Shown here: positions 53,138 to 62,468 of the stretch, piece by piece | Layout of the letters: each line of letters opens with the position of its first letter | Position numbering within the stretch: position 1 is the first letter of the stretch | Source: Gammaproteobacteria bacterium | Lineage (GTDB): Bacteria > Gemmatimonadota > Gemmatimonadetes > Longimicrobiales > Gaopeijiaceae | Assembly: GCA_028820325.1 (NCBI GenBank) | Contig: JAPPJO010000135.1 | Coordinates: 35,112-99,111, forward strand | Direction: 5' to 3' | Length of the DNA stretch: 64,000 nucleotides | Position numbers and translations under genes: made by a program | Notes under the pieces: model-generated | The model's database searches: none | Seen by the model: the letters and a program-made list of their open reading frames with translations, nothing else | Told to the model about the DNA's origin: nothing

Positions 53138-53905
53138 ATGGTCGCGACCGATACTGAAGTAATGGGCTGGGTTGAGAAGCAATTGCAGGACAATCCGGAA
53201 GTGACGGTAGATGAGCTGTTCGAGGGCGCGAAGATCCTCCAGCCCGATGTGGCCGAACTGAACAAGCGCCAGTTTCACGCGCGCTATCCGCTTCAGGTAA
53301 AGCGGCGGGCCAAGAGGGCCGCGGCAGCGGCAGCCGCTGCTGAAGCTGCTTCGGAAGCTGCCGCGGAAGCTGCCGCCGCACCCGCCGAGGCTCCGGCCCC
53401 GGCCCCCGCCCCGGCGCCTGCGAAGGGCAGGACGACGACGGACGCCGAAGTCATGAGCTGGGTCGAGGGACAGTTGAAGGACAATCCCGACGTTTCGGTG
53501 GACGAACTGCTCGCGGGCGCGGTCAAGTTGAATGCCGGAATCGCGGAGCTGACCAAGCGCCAGTTCCACGCGCGCTATCCCCTTCAGGTGAAGCGGGCCG
53601 CCCGCCGGGCGGCGGATGCAGCGGCCGGCATCAAGCCCCGCCGCCGCCGCCGCAAGCCTGCGGCCCCTGCGCCCGAGCCCGAGCCGGCTGCTGCAGCACC
53701 CGCTCCTGCTCCCGAACCGGAGCCTGCTCCCCAGCCAGAGCCGGTCCCCGAGCCCGCAGCGGCACCGGCCCCCGCGGGCATCGACCGCGAAGCTGTTCGC
53801 AAGGTGATGTTCGACCTTGTGGCAGATATCACCGCGGCGGAAGGAACGTCGGGCGTGGTGAGGGTGCTCGCGGCCATGGACGACTACATCGACCGCATCG
53901 GTTAG
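53138..53905 (+). CDS. protein with a duplicated RQFHARYPLQVKR domain and Ala/Pro linkers
   Basis: 255 residues. Two copies of a 50-residue unit: (T/A)EVMxWVExQLxDNP, VDEL, KRQFHARYPLQVKR (residues about 6-60 and 101-153). Between them is a run of Ala/Glu/Pro; after the second is a basic patch (KPRRRRRKP) and a Pro/Glu/Ala linker. A helical C-terminal domain (VRKVMFDLVADITAAEGTSG) ends the protein. The pattern of small basic helical units on long flexible linkers suggests DNA binding or nucleoid packaging, but the domain is not one I can name. Mono-cistronic. Confidence 0.6.
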   Translation: MVATDTEVMGWVEKQLQDNPEVTVDELFEGAKILQPDVAELNKRQFHARYPLQVKRRAKRAAAAAAAAEAASEAAAEAAAAPAEAPAPAPAPAPAKGRTTTDAEVMSWVEGQLKDNPDVSVDELLAGAVKLNAGIAELTKRQFHARYPLQVKRAARRAADAAAGIKPRRRRRKPAAPAPEPEPAAAAPAPAPEPEPAPQPEPVPEPAAAPAPAGIDREAVRKVMFDLVADITAAEGTSGVVRVLAAMDDYIDRIG

Positions 53906-53958
53906 CAGTCGGGGGCTGCCGGCAGTCCGTCACATCCGGGCTGGCGGCCGGGTCCCGG

Positions 53959-56900
53959 CTACGGTTCGCCCTCTCCCGAGCCTTTGCCGGTGCGCTCGGA
54001 GAGCACCATGATGGCTCGCACCGCCACCGCCAGCCCCGACAGCGTGAGGGTGCTCTCGGCGCGCAGTTCCGTGAGCAGCTCGCCGAAGTAGGCCACCTCC
54101 CGGCTGCGCAGCGTGGTCAGGACATGCGCAACGCCGCCGGCCTGCGCGTCCCGCCCCGCCGCCGCGGCCGCCGAGAAGTTGGCGATTCGGTGGTGCGCAC
54201 GCGTCAGGTCGTCGTTCAGCGCCCGCGCGGCGCGCTGCTCCCAGCGTTCGTCCCGAGCGCACTCGTCGATCGCATGGCGGAGCCAGGGAATCTCCAGTAG
54301 CTCCGACACCGCGTAGTAGGCCCGCGCCGCGTACACCGGCGCCGTGCGCGTGTCCCGCGCCACGCGCAGGATGTCCATCAACTGATCCAGGAAGCGCAGG
54401 GTGGCCAGCGCTGGTGCGATATCCGCGGCCGGCCCGACCTCCTGGATCTCCGACACCAGCCGCTCGAAGGTCAGCCGGTCCTCGCCGCTCACGACGCCGG
54501 GGAAGATGCGCTGCAGCTCGCGCAGCGTACCGAAGTTGCCGCCGACCAGGCTGTCGATCTCCTCGCGCTCGGCGTTCCCCAGTACCCAGCGGGTCGTGCG
54601 GTCCAGCACCCGGCCGAGTTCCCTGTACCACCGGTACGCGACCGCCGTCCCCGCATCGCGCTCGCGCTCGCGCAGGTCGGCGAGGAGCTGCCCGTGCCCC
54701 GAGAGCCGGGAGGCCACCAGCCAGGCGCGCGCCACCTCGTCCGCGGACGCCCCCGAGTCGCGCATCATGCGATGCACGAATCCGGCGCCCATCAGGTCCA
54801 CGAGGTCGTTGGTGAGCTGGCTGGCCACGATCTCGCGCCCCAGGCGGTGGGCGGCCAGACCGGTTTCGCCCGCTGTGTCGACGGCCACCGGCGGGAAGTA
54901 GCGCGCCAGGTAGCCGCTCGCGACCGGGTCGTCGATGAGCGTCCCCTTCAGCAGGCGGCGCATCAGGTGGAGCTTGGCGTGCGCGAGCAGCACGCACAGC
55001 TCCGGCCGGGTCAGGCGCGAGCCGGTCTCGTCGCGCTCGAGCAGCTGCTCCCAGGTGGGCAGATGCTCGCGGGAGCGGTCGAAGAAGCCGTCCCTCTCCA
55101 GCTCCGAGATGAGCTGGCGAAAGTCGTCGACTCCCTCGCGGGCGCGCATGACATCGAGTGACACCGCCAGGCTCTGAGAGGCGTTGTCGAGCAGCACCTG
55201 GTCGCAAACGGGTTCCGCCAGGTCGCGCAGCATGCGGTTGCGCTCCGCTCCCGTCATGCGCCCGTCGTCCACCACTGCGTTGAGCAGGATCTTGAGGTTG
55301 ACTTCGCGGTCCGACAGGGAAACGCCTCCCGAATTGTCGAGCGCGTCCACGTTCAGGCGTCCGCCGGCCAGCGCGAACTCGGTGCGCGCCCTCTGCGTGA
55401 GCCCGAGATTGCCGCCCTCGCCCACGACCTTGACGCGCAGCTCGCTCGCATCCACCCGCACCGGGATGTTGGAGGGGTCGGCGACATCGGCGTGGGTCTC
55501 GTCCGAGGCTTTCACGTAGGTGCCGATTCCCCCGTTCCAGAGCAGCTCGGCGTCGGCCTGGAGCACGAGCCGGACCAGCTCCTCGCCGCTCACCCTTCCG
55601 GGATCCCGCGAAATGCCCAGGGCCGTGCGCGCTTCGGGTGAGAGCGCGACCTCCTTGGAGCCGCGCCGCACGATGATGCCGCCGGGGCTCATTGCGCTCG
55701 CGTCGTAGTCCGCCCAGGAGGAACCGCGCTGGTGGAACAGCCTCTCCCTCTCTACGAAGGATGCGCGCGGGTCGGGGTCGGGATCGATGAAGATGTGCCG
55801 GTGGTCGAAGGCCGCGATGAGCCGGATGTGCGGCGAGAGCAGCATGCCGTTGCCGAACACGTCGCCGCTCATGTCCCCGATGCCCACCACGGTGAAGGGC
55901 TCCGACTGAATATCCTTGCCCATCTCCCGGAAGTGGCGCTTCACACACTCCCACGCGCCGCGCGCGGTGATCGACAGCTCCTTGTGATCGTATCCGTTGG
56001 AGCCTCCGGAGGCGAAGGCGTCGTCCAGCCAGAAGCCGTAGTCGTCCGCGACCGCGTTCGCGATGTCGGAAAACCCGGCGGTGCCCTTGTCGGCGGCCAC
56101 CACCAGATACGGGTCGGGGTCGTCATGGCAGACCACGCCGTCGGGGGGGACCGGCGTGCCCCGGTGCAGGTTGTCGGTCAGGTCCAGGAGCCCGCGCATG
56201 AGGGTCCGGTATTGCCGTTCGACCTCGCTGCGGGTGGCAACAGAGAGGGACGGCTGGTCGAGGATGACGAAGCCGCCCTTGGAGCCGGCGGGGACGATCA
56301 CAGAGTTCTTGACGATCTGGGTTTCCGCGAGCCCCAGTACCTCGGTGCGGAAGTCGTCCGGGCGGTCGCTGTAGCGGATGCCTCCCCGGGCGACGCGCGC
56401 GCCCCGCAGGTGCACGCCCTCCATCCGGGCCGAGCGCACCCACGCCTCGAAGAGGAGACTGGTGCGGGTCAGCGAGGTCAGCGCGCGCGCCATCACCTTG
56501 AACGACATGTACGGCACACCCCCCGAACGCCGCGTCGGCGTGCGCCCCCCGGTCGCGTAGTAGTTCGTGCGTACGGTGGCTTCGATCAGCGTCAGCAGAT
56601 GGCGCAGCGCGCGGTCGTCGCTCAGCAGGTAGACGTCGTCCAGCGCCGCGAGCAGCTGCGCGCGCGTTGCTTCCATGCCGGCCTGCCGGCGACCGCGCGC
56701 CGGTTCCCGCGGGTGGAAGCGGGTCTCGAACAGGCCGAAGAGCAGCCGGGCGATGCGGGGATAGTTGAGGAGGGCGTCGACGATGGAGTCGCGGCTCGGC
56801 ACCGCGCTAAGCTGGAAGGCGTAGCTCGCGTAGGCCCGCAGTACCTCCACTTCCCTCCACGCCAGCCGCGCGGTGGGCACCAGGGCGTTGAGCCGGTCGT

Positions 56901-58884
56901 TGGTGGCATCGCCCGCGCTCACCGCCAGAATGGTGTCCACCAGGACCGGGCCGACCTTCCCGAGATCGAGCGGAGACTTGCCGGAGGTCTGCACGGCGAA
57001 GGTATGGACGGCGCCCTCGGGCACTCCGGATCCCCGGACCTGGGCGGGCTTTTCCGCGATCACGCGCAGCCCCGCGTTCTCGAGGATGGGCATGAAGTGC
57101 GACAGGACCAGGCGGGGCCCGAGCCGGTAGAGGCGAAGCTCGGTCACGCGGTCGCCCGGGGCCACGGCGCTCTCATCCGGGTTGGAGAGCGCGATCGACA
57201 GGCTGCGCCCGTCGGCGACCATCGCCTCCAGTTGCAGGATGTCGCGGGCGGCCGCGTCGGGGTCGGCTACGGCCCGATAGTCCGCGCCGAAACCGGCGGC
57301 GTAGCGGTGGGCGAGCCGACGCGCCTCGCCCCGCGGCCTGACCTGTCCCAGCTCGTCGCCCACCCGGTCGGTCCAGTCGCGGGTGAGTTCCTGCACGAGC
57401 CGCTTGAGCTCGACATCGGTGACGACGTCCAGCAGCTCGGGACGCACCCGCAGGTAGAAGTGGAGCCGCGCCTGCTCTCCGCCGCCCATCGCCAGATGAT
57501 AGTTCAGGACCTCGCCGCCGAGGAGGTTGACGAACGCGTTCTCGATCGCCTTGCGCGCCTTGGCGGAGAACTTCTCGCGCGGGATGATGACCATGAACGA
57601 CGCCCCCCGCCGGAGCCGGTCCTCCCGGCGGGTCACCTGAACCCCGGTGGTGTGGTACGACGTCAGCGCGGTGCGGACGTCCTTGGCGATTTCCCGTGCC
57701 GAACTGAGGAAGAGCTCCTCCTTCGGCATCGAGTTGAAGATCGTGTTGATCTCCTTGTAGTCGTGGGCTCCCTTCTCAGCCCCGGCATCCTCCAGGATCC
57801 AGCGCAGCTTCCGGCGCAGGATGGGGATCCGGTCCGCGTGGTCGCCGTACGCCTTCGAGGTGAAGAGCCCGAGAAAGCGCTCCTCTCCCACCTGTCGTCC
57901 CGCCCCGTCCAGCTTCTTGACGCCGATGTAGTCCATGTGCGCCAGCCGGTGCACGGTGGAACGGGTGTTGGTCTTGCCGATGAGCAACAGGGGGCCGTCG
58001 GCGAGGAGCTGGCGCAGGGTGTCGGGCATGGATGCCAGTGGCACCGGCTTCACGTAGCCCGAACGCTCTTCGTCGCGAAGGATGCCGAGTCCGGAACCGC
58101 GCTCCACCATCACGTGGGGCTCGCCGGTGTCCGGGTCGTCGGCGATGTCGTAGCGCCGGTGACCGAGGAAGACGAAGCCGTCGTCGCGCAACCAGGCGAG
58201 GAAGGCGCGGATCTCGTCGAGTTCGCCGGCGAGGTCCGGCAGCTGGCGGGCGCGGGCCTCCAGCGTGCTCATGGACCGGTCCAGCGCCGCCAGCATGGGC
58301 CGGAAGTCGTCGGTGGCACGCACCACGTCCTCGAGACGCTGCTCGAGTTCCCGCTGAAGCGATTCGAGGACGGCGGGATCGGTCACGCGCGAGATCTCGC
58401 AGTGGATGAGCGATTCGCGCTCCTCCGCGTCGGCGGGCGGCACGATGCGCAGGATGCGGCCCTCGTGGCGCACGATCCCCAGAAGGGGGTAGATGAAGTG
58501 CTCGATGGTGAGATCGCGCGAGTGCAGGTGCTCGCGGATCGAGTCGACGATGAACGGGCGCTCGCCCACGTTGGTGCGGATGACGGTCACGGGAGCCCGC
58601 CGCCCTTCCGGCTCCGCGGCGGGGTTGAAGACCTGCACGTCCACCCGGTCCGGCCGGCTCCGCTGCAGGAAGGCGAAGGCGTCCGCCGTCAGCCGCGCGA
58701 GCGTCACCGGGTTACGCTCGCGGAGATAGAGGGCGGGCGCTCTGGCGAGGAAGAGCGCCGCGAAGTCCGCCGCGAGCTCGGCTTCCCCATAGGGGAGGAT
58801 GCGCTGCAGTCGGCCCCGGACGTCGTCGATTACGCGGTTTGTGTCCCGCGCGCGGTGCATGACCTGGGTATCTGTATCGTTCAT
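53959..58884 (-). CDS. gdhB: NAD-specific glutamate dehydrogenase, large (about 180 kDa) type
   Basis: 1641 residues, the usual length for the 'L-GDH' class. N-terminal region has ACT-like regulatory text (VNRERNP, VTVIRTNVGERPFIVDSIRE). The catalytic part is clear: ARGGIRYSDRPDDFRTEVLG, LAETQIVKNSVIVPAGSKGG, VGIGDMSGDVFGNGMLLSPH and RLIAAFDHRHIFIDPDPDP, ending with the helical C-terminal domain (DYDASAMSPGG..., LSPEAR). Oxidises L-glutamate to 2-oxoglutarate and ammonium with NAD+. Its ATG overlaps the stop of the glycosyltransferase gene (ATGA). Convergent with the duplicated-domain gene. Confidence 0.95.
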   Translation of the reverse strand: MNDTDTQVMHRARDTNRVIDDVRGRLQRILPYGEAELAADFAALFLARAPALYLRERNPVTLARLTADAFAFLQRSRPDRVDVQVFNPAAEPEGRRAPVTVIRTNVGERPFIVDSIREHLHSRDLTIEHFIYPLLGIVRHEGRILRIVPPADAEERESLIHCEISRVTDPAVLESLQRELEQRLEDVVRATDDFRPMLAALDRSMSTLEARARQLPDLAGELDEIRAFLAWLRDDGFVFLGHRRYDIADDPDTGEPHVMVERGSGLGILRDEERSGYVKPVPLASMPDTLRQLLADGPLLLIGKTNTRSTVHRLAHMDYIGVKKLDGAGRQVGEERFLGLFTSKAYGDHADRIPILRRKLRWILEDAGAEKGAHDYKEINTIFNSMPKEELFLSSAREIAKDVRTALTSYHTTGVQVTRREDRLRRGASFMVIIPREKFSAKARKAIENAFVNLLGGEVLNYHLAMGGGEQARLHFYLRVRPELLDVVTDVELKRLVQELTRDWTDRVGDELGQVRPRGEARRLAHRYAAGFGADYRAVADPDAAARDILQLEAMVADGRSLSIALSNPDESAVAPGDRVTELRLYRLGPRLVLSHFMPILENAGLRVIAEKPAQVRGSGVPEGAVHTFAVQTSGKSPLDLGKVGPVLVDTILAVSAGDATNDRLNALVPTARLAWREVEVLRAYASYAFQLSAVPSRDSIVDALLNYPRIARLLFGLFETRFHPREPARGRRQAGMEATRAQLLAALDDVYLLSDDRALRHLLTLIEATVRTNYYATGGRTPTRRSGGVPYMSFKVMARALTSLTRTSLLFEAWVRSARMEGVHLRGARVARGGIRYSDRPDDFRTEVLGLAETQIVKNSVIVPAGSKGGFVILDQPSLSVATRSEVERQYRTLMRGLLDLTDNLHRGTPVPPDGVVCHDDPDPYLVVAADKGTAGFSDIANAVADDYGFWLDDAFASGGSNGYDHKELSITARGAWECVKRHFREMGKDIQSEPFTVVGIGDMSGDVFGNGMLLSPHIRLIAAFDHRHIFIDPDPDPRASFVERERLFHQRGSSWADYDASAMSPGGIIVRRGSKEVALSPEARTALGISRDPGRVSGEELVRLVLQADAELLWNGGIGTYVKASDETHADVADPSNIPVRVDASELRVKVVGEGGNLGLTQRARTEFALAGGRLNVDALDNSGGVSLSDREVNLKILLNAVVDDGRMTGAERNRMLRDLAEPVCDQVLLDNASQSLAVSLDVMRAREGVDDFRQLISELERDGFFDRSREHLPTWEQLLERDETGSRLTRPELCVLLAHAKLHLMRRLLKGTLIDDPVASGYLARYFPPVAVDTAGETGLAAHRLGREIVASQLTNDLVDLMGAGFVHRMMRDSGASADEVARAWLVASRLSGHGQLLADLRERERDAGTAVAYRWYRELGRVLDRTTRWVLGNAEREEIDSLVGGNFGTLRELQRIFPGVVSGEDRLTFERLVSEIQEVGPAADIAPALATLRFLDQLMDILRVARDTRTAPVYAARAYYAVSELLEIPWLRHAIDECARDERWEQRAARALNDDLTRAHHRIANFSAAAAAGRDAQAGGVAHVLTTLRSREVAYFGELLTELRAESTLTLSGLAVAVRAIMVLSERTGKGSGEGEP

Positions 58885-59615
58885 CTGTATTGTCTCACGG
58901 ACATCAATCTCTCGCGGGCGAGAGTATAGAACATCTTGGCGCCGGCCTTGAGGGAACCGCTCAGCGTGCCGCTGATCTTGGAAACACCCCCCGCCCGGCG
59001 AGTGTACGGGACGTCGATCTCGACGATGCGCTGGCGGAGCCGGCCGGCACGGATCTGCATCTGCAGGGTCCAGCCCCAGTCGCGGTCATCCATGTGCAGC
59101 TCGCACAGGCGATCGTAGCGAATGGCGCGGAAGGGAGGCATGTCGCGGAAGCGAAGGCCGAAGAGAAGGCGCGCGCACATGAGCACGACCTGGTTGCCCA
59201 TGCGCGCGTGCAGCGGCACCCCGGGCGGGTCGCCGGTGCGCACCCCCAGCACCATGTCGGCTGCGCCCGAGCGGATGGGCTCGATCAGCCGCCCCAGCCC
59301 GGAGGGATCGTCGCTCCCGTCCGCGTCCAGGAAGACCACGATGTCCGGAGGCCGCCGGGCCAGGTGGCGCATGCCGGCCAAGCAGGCGGAGCCGTATCCG
59401 AGGCGCGGCTCGGTCACCACGACCGCTCCCAGATCGCGCGCGATCCGCGGGGTGGCGTCCCGCGAGCCGTTGTCGGCGACCACGATTTCGTCGACCAGCC
59501 CGGCCGGGAGCGCGCGCATCACCGACCCGATGGTCGGCTCCTCGTCGAGCGCGGGGATGAGCACGGCGACGCGGCCGGTGACGGGGGGTGCCTGTGATGG
59601 CGGGGAAGGAGTCAT
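58881..59615 (-). CDS. family 2 glycosyltransferase (DPM1-like)
   Basis: 244 residues. Opens with the GT2 nucleotide-binding strand VAVLIPALDEEPTIGSVMRA, then EIVVADNGSRDATPRIA, GYGSACLAGMRHL and VVFLDADGSDDPS (DxD). The C-terminal half has GVRTGDPPGV and TRRAGGVSKISGT as in dolichol-phosphate mannose synthase-type and UDP-glucose transferases acting on lipid carriers. Lacks membrane spans. Coupled upstream of glutamate dehydrogenase; starts 30 bases from the divergent membrane glycosyltransferase gene, probably its pathway partner. Confidence 0.88.
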   Translation of the reverse strand: MTPSPPSQAPPVTGRVAVLIPALDEEPTIGSVMRALPAGLVDEIVVADNGSRDATPRIARDLGAVVVTEPRLGYGSACLAGMRHLARRPPDIVVFLDADGSDDPSGLGRLIEPIRSGAADMVLGVRTGDPPGVPLHARMGNQVVLMCARLLFGLRFRDMPPFRAIRYDRLCELHMDDRDWGWTLQMQIRAGRLRQRIVEIDVPYTRRAGGVSKISGTLSGSLKAGAKMFYTLARERLMSVRQYR

Positions 59616-59645
59616 GCCGGGCCGGCCGTCAGGAGCGCAGGAACG

Positions 59646-61085
59646 GTGAATCGGCTGCCGAGCGGGGGCGCGCGGACGCTGATCGTGCTGGGCCTTCTGG
59701 AACTTGTTTTTCTGACGGCTGCGGGCTGGTGGCCCGAAGCCGGGATTCCGTTTCCACGCCTCGCGCTCCTTGCCGGTGCGTTCGCGGTCTACTGGGGGGC
59801 GGCGCGCGCCGCGTTCGGCGGGCGTGTCGACATCCGCCTCATCTGGGGCTTCGCCATCCTCTTCCGCGTGGTTCTACTCCCCTGCGTTCCGTTTCTGTCC
59901 GACGACATCTACCGCTACCTCTGGGACGGACACGTGCAACTGGCGGGCATCAACCCGTACCTGTACCCCCCTGATGCGCCCGAACTCGAATCGATCCGCA
60001 CCGCGTGGCACGCGCGCATCAACAATCCGTCCATTTCCACCATCTACCCGCCCTTCGCGCAGGTGGTGTTCGCGGCGGGCGCGCTCGCCGGCGGGTCGCT
60101 GCTCGCGCTCAAGGTATTGTGGACGCTCGCCGACCTGGCCACCTGCCTGCTGCTGGCAAAGATAGCCCGCCGGACCGGGCGCTCGGTTCCCGGGACCCTC
60201 GTGCTCTTCGCCTGGTCGCCGCTGCTGGTGGTCGAGACGGCCTGGAGCGGTCACTTCGAGTCCGTCGGCATCCTTCTGCTTGTGGTCCTGGTTTTCCTCG
60301 CCCTGCCCGCGCCCGGGACGGCGTCCGTCCACGGCTCCCCGGACGAGCCCGGTACCGATCCCGTTTCCGGCGACGCCGATCCCGCCTCCACCCGTCCGGG
60401 TTTCGCATCGAGGTCGTGGGTGCCCTGGACGATGGGTGCCGTGCTGGCCCTCGCGACCCTCACCAAGTTCGCGCCCATCGTCGCGCTTCCGGCGCTCATC
60501 CGCCGTTACGGGGTGCGCCTGGCGGTGGCGTGTGCAGTGGTCCTGGTCCTCTTCCATCTCCCCTATCTCGAAGCGGGATCCGCCCTCTGGGCCGGTCTCG
60601 CCACCTATGCGGAACACTGGCGCGCCTACGAGGGAGCCTTCGCGGTCATCGAAGCCGTTGTGCCCGGACCGATCGCGCCGCGTTATCTGGCCGGGGCGCT
60701 CGTGCTCGCGGTCGTGGGCTGGGCGACAATCAGGAACCTCGACGCGGAGCGGGCTCTCTTCTGGATCCTCGGAGCCGGGCTGCTGCTGTCGCCGACCTTC
60801 CATCCCTGGTACGCGCTCTGGATCCTGCCCTTCGCGGCCCTGCGCCGGAACCGCGCCTGGATCCTGCTAAGCGGCCTCGCATTCGTCACGTACCTGGGTC
60901 TGGGTCCGTACCTGGAGACCGGCGAGTGGCCGAGGCCCCTCTGGACGGTGCTCCTCCTCTGGCTGCCCTTCTACGCGCTGCTGCTGTGGGATGCGCGGCC
61001 CGGTTCCGAAGCGCTTCAGGCCGCCGACCCCCAGGCTCCAGTAGCCCAGGGCAAAGAGCATCAGGAACGGGATCGACGCGTATAG
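59646..61085 (+). CDS. multi-span glycosyltransferase (GT87/DUF2029-like)
   Basis: 479 residues, GTG start with GGAGCGCAGGA upstream. About ten membrane spans. The first luminal loop has SDDIYRYLWDGHVQLAGINP with an Asp-Asp pair typical of GT-C enzymes that use a polyprenyl-phosphate sugar. FHPWYALWILPFAALRRNRA near the end matches the family. The last 25 residues (after LLLWDARPGSE) read antisense through the neighbour gene's spans and may be spurious extension. Probably takes mannose or glucose from the lipid donor made by the GT2 next door. Confidence 0.82.
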   Translation: MNRLPSGGARTLIVLGLLELVFLTAAGWWPEAGIPFPRLALLAGAFAVYWGAARAAFGGRVDIRLIWGFAILFRVVLLPCVPFLSDDIYRYLWDGHVQLAGINPYLYPPDAPELESIRTAWHARINNPSISTIYPPFAQVVFAAGALAGGSLLALKVLWTLADLATCLLLAKIARRTGRSVPGTLVLFAWSPLLVVETAWSGHFESVGILLLVVLVFLALPAPGTASVHGSPDEPGTDPVSGDADPASTRPGFASRSWVPWTMGAVLALATLTKFAPIVALPALIRRYGVRLAVACAVVLVLFHLPYLEAGSALWAGLATYAEHWRAYEGAFAVIEAVVPGPIAPRYLAGALVLAVVGWATIRNLDAERALFWILGAGLLLSPTFHPWYALWILPFAALRRNRAWILLSGLAFVTYLGLGPYLETGEWPRPLWTVLLLWLPFYALLLWDARPGSEALQAADPQAPVAQGKEHQERDRRV

Positions 61086-62435
61086 CTGAGCCTGCAGCGC
61101 GGCGCCCACGAACAGGCTCATCACCATCGCCATGGCCAGCTTGAAGAGGGTGTCCGGGGTCTGGCTTCCCGGCCGTTCGCGAAAAACCCCGCCGCTGCCC
61201 TTCTTGGGCGTTCGGGCGAAGCTGTCCCTGCGGCCGGCCAGGCCGCGCAGGACCGCCCGCGTCGCCGGCGCCGTCAACCCGACGCCCGTGGCCAGGGTGA
61301 CGGCCACCGACGGCACCAGGTCGCCCCAGGGGCGGCTCCGCTTTCGGCCCGCGGCCGTGTAGTAGATGACGAAGGGAATGGTGGCCAGGAAGAATACGAC
61401 CAGATCGATGAAGAGGAACTCCTCCCCGCCGAGCGCGCGCCGGGCCAGGGCGGAGGGATAGATCAGGAGTCCGAGGAGCAGCGTGAGCGGGTAGGCGATG
61501 TGCCCGCACAGATGGATCACCGCTTCCTTCTTCACCGAGAACGGCCAGGGCCCGCGCAGCAGTTCGGGGAGGAGCTTGCGCGCCGTCTGAATCCCGCCCT
61601 GGGACCATCGCCGCTGCTGGATTTCGAAGGCGCCCGTCTGGTCCGGAAGCTCTGCGGGAACGCCGATGTCCTCGAGGAAGACGAAGCGCCATCCCCGCAT
61701 CTGCGCGCGGTAGCTGATGTCGAGATCCTCGGTGAGGGTGTCCGCCTGCCATCCCCCCGCGTCCTCGAGGCATTCGCGGCGCCACATGCCCGCGGTGCCG
61801 TTGAAGTTGAAGAAGAGCCCCCCCCGGTAGCGTCCGCCGTGCTCGAAGAAGAAATGCCCGTCGAGAAGGAGGCCCTGAGCACGGGTGAGCCAGTTGGCGT
61901 CTTCGTTGAGATGATCCCAGCGGGCCTGCACCATCCCCACCCGGGACAGCCGGAAGGGCGGCAGCAGCTTCCGGACGAGGTCCGGCTCGGGCACGAAATC
62001 GGAGTCCAGCACGAGCAGGAACTCGCCCTGGGCACGGCGCACGCCCGCGGCCAGAGCGCCCGCCTTGAAGCCCGAGCGCTCCCGGCGGCGGATGTGGCAC
62101 ACGTTTACGCCCCGCGCCCGCCACCACGCCACCCGCCGGGCAACGAGCTCCACGGTCTCGTCGGTGGAATCGTCCAGCACCTGGATCTCCAGGGCGCGCG
62201 CCGGATAGTCGAGCGAGCACGCGGCGTCGATGACCCTGCGGGCGACCGGAGCCTCGTTGTACAGGGGAAGCTGGACGGTGACCGGCGGCAAACGGCCGGA
62301 CCACCTGCGCGGCAGCTCCGGCGGTGGACGGCGGCTGAGCAGCAGTAGATACGTCCGGTGGGCGGCGAAGGGCAGCAGCAGGGCCAGCACCGCGAGGGAG
62401 AGGCCGATGATCGTCTGCGCCAGGAGCTCAGGCAC
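60867..62435 (-). CDS. processive family 2 glycosyltransferase (cellulose-synthase-like/glucomannan type)
   Basis: 522 residues. Membrane span, then GT2 core: PPVTVQLPLYNEAPVARRVI, QVLDDSTDETVEL, VLDSDFVPEPDLVR (DxD), FNGTAGMWRRECLEDAGGW, TLTEDLDISYRAQ and the QQRRWSQGG (QxxRW) motif of processive synthases. Several C-terminal spans follow. Makes a polymer such as glucan or mannan or adds it to a lipid. The final 45 residues after SLGVGGLKRFG run antisense through the neighbouring gene and look unlike the family; the gene overlaps that one for 219 bases, tail to tail. Confidence 0.88.
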   Translation of the reverse strand: MPELLAQTIIGLSLAVLALLLPFAAHRTYLLLLSRRPPPELPRRWSGRLPPVTVQLPLYNEAPVARRVIDAACSLDYPARALEIQVLDDSTDETVELVARRVAWWRARGVNVCHIRRRERSGFKAGALAAGVRRAQGEFLLVLDSDFVPEPDLVRKLLPPFRLSRVGMVQARWDHLNEDANWLTRAQGLLLDGHFFFEHGGRYRGGLFFNFNGTAGMWRRECLEDAGGWQADTLTEDLDISYRAQMRGWRFVFLEDIGVPAELPDQTGAFEIQQRRWSQGGIQTARKLLPELLRGPWPFSVKKEAVIHLCGHIAYPLTLLLGLLIYPSALARRALGGEEFLFIDLVVFFLATIPFVIYYTAAGRKRSRPWGDLVPSVAVTLATGVGLTAPATRAVLRGLAGRRDSFARTPKKGSGGVFRERPGSQTPDTLFKLAMAMVMSLFVGAALQAQLYASIPFLMLFALGYWSLGVGGLKRFGTGPRIPQQQRVEGQPEEEHRPEGPRPLAGLQVRTQTQVRDECEAA

Positions 62436-62468
62436 GGGCTCGCTCAGGCGATGCGGGGGCGGGGGAGA

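Noticed and set aside
55732..58929. 1065-codon plus-strand frame opposite glutamate dehydrogenase
   Set aside because: No start context or family features; the minus strand encodes a full-length known enzyme.
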